A program made the position numbers and the translations under genes. Positions 14,400 to 14,779 of a stretch of 14,779 bases of DNA are shown here, piece by piece; the first letter of the stretch is position 1, and each line of letters opens with the position of its first letter. Under the pieces are notes generated by a model. It was given only the letters and a program-made list of their open reading frames with translations, searched no databases and had not been told where the DNA came from. Origin of the DNA: JAPLZH01 sp964450345 (GTDB lineage: Bacteria > Patescibacteriota > Minisyncoccia > Phycocordibacterales > PALSA-1337). The stretch covers positions 1-14,779 of the forward strand of contig CAYVEL010000015.1 in NCBI GenBank assembly GCA_964450345.1. The letters are read 5' to 3'.

Positions 14400-14663
14400 A
14401 TGTTTTTTAGGTTTTTTGATATGGTTATGAAAAATAAATTACCTGTTTTGACAGTGGGTAGGGTGGAAATTGATTCTGGGAAGGCAAAAATATTTGAAGA
14501 GGATTCAGAGTATTACCTATTAGCCAACGAAGAAGATGTCGTAAGACACAGAATCAGGGCAGGGACAAAAGTAGAGTATGTTTATTTTAGTAATTTATAC
14601 GGTTGGTTTATTCGTAGATTCAAGAAACAACCAGCGTCAGATAAATTGCTATTGATTAAATAG
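14400..14663 (+). CDS. Small hypothetical protein (87 aa)
   Basis: I do not recognise this family. The product has a hydrophobic, aromatic start (MFFRFFDMVM), then a beta-strand-rich middle with alternating hydrophobic and charged residues (LTVGRVEIDSGKAKIF, YYLLANEEDVV, TKVEYVYFSNLYGWFI) and a basic end. There are no cysteines, no signal peptide cleavage site and no clear membrane helix. Alternative starts are ATGs at codons 8 and 10, which would remove the aromatic start. The first ATG is favoured by the -10-like box 6 nt before it. The gene is divergent from the giant secreted protein and followed at once by a strong terminator, so it is a monocistronic unit. This genomic isolation and tidy expression signals make it likely to be real. 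Confidence 0.65.
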   Translation: MFFRFFDMVMKNKLPVLTVGRVEIDSGKAKIFEEDSEYYLLANEEDVVRHRIRAGTKVEYVYFSNLYGWFIRRFKKQPASDKLLLIK

Positions 14664-14706
14664 AACCCCATTTTCTAGCGAAAGCGAGAGATGGGGTTTT
14701 GATTTT
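14664..14706 (+). terminator. Rho-independent terminator of the 87-residue gene
   Basis: AACCCCAT (14664-14671) pairs with ATGGGGTT (14691-14698). The stem continues inward through CT-A-GC/GC-G-AG to a GAAA (GNRA-type) tetraloop. A T run interrupted by GA follows to 14706. The stem begins immediately after the stop codon. Confidence 0.9.
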
Positions 14707-14724
14707 TTAAATTAAGAAGCAAAT

Positions 14725-14779
14725 AAAAAGCCCCTTTTCTTGAGACTCTTTGACAATCTCAAGAAAAGGGGCTTTTTGT
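14725..14779. terminator. Second strong hairpin terminator, probably serving a gene beyond the right edge
   Basis: A perfect 21-bp stem pairs 14725-14745 with 14757-14777 around an 11-nt loop. Its core is GCCCCTTTTCTTGAG, with an A run on the left and a T run on the right, so it can work in both directions. It follows the previous terminator by under 30 nt, so its main job may be to end a minus-strand gene outside the window. Confidence 0.88.

Overview
The window looks like a piece of a Candidate Phyla Radiation (Patescibacteria) genome, most likely Parcubacteria-like. The evidence is: AT-rich DNA with AGA as the favoured arginine codon; almost no Shine-Dalgarno sequences; a compact type IV pilus locus built from short PilB and PilC proteins plus several small prepilins; a large secreted Cys-rich/Fn3 protein of the kind common in that group; and a degenerate histidyl-tRNA-synthetase-like protein beside signal peptidase I. 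TGA is used as an ordinary stop (ends of pilB and of the 6605 gene), so the Gracilibacteria/SR1 recoding does not apply. The lineage call is inference from content, not from a marker phylogeny.

Layout. 2-562 (+): C-terminal part of a helical-repeat protein resembling mTERF repeats. About 590-960 (+): no gene, but an orphan, densely base-paired RNA closed by a 7-bp end-to-end helix and followed by a strong bidirectional terminator. 969-2774 (-): typA/bipA. 2906-7045 (+): a tight pilus operon, namely pilB, pilC, a prepilin fused to a predicted seven-bladed beta-propeller, a 55-residue mini-prepilin and a prepilin-like protein lacking Glu5. 7120-7650 (+): a major-pilin-like gene with its own promoter. 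7661-7768: an elaborate hairpin between convergent genes. 7769-8986 (-): HisRS-like paralogue. 9030-9575 (-): lepB. 9642-10241 (+): pth, divergent from lepB. 10264-14274 (-): a 1336-residue secreted multidomain protein containing a metzincin-like region whose HExxH motif is replaced. 14400-14663 (+): an unrecognised 87-residue protein. Two terminators fill the right end.

How the parts work together. PilB (ATPase) and PilC (platform) would assemble prepilins into a pilus. The 7120 product is the probable shaft subunit. The propeller fusion and the two small prepilin-like proteins are candidate initiating or tip components. LepB would release the large secreted protein, which has a Sec signal peptide. 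The locus therefore reads as cell-surface and export machinery mixed with translation housekeeping (TypA, Pth).

Most worth a second look: the orphan structured RNA, the pilin-propeller fusion with its overlapping 55-residue mini-prepilin, the inactivated protease-like site in the giant secreted protein, the HisRS-like paralogue, and -10 boxes placed 6-7 nt before start codons at five genes, which suggests leaderless mRNAs.
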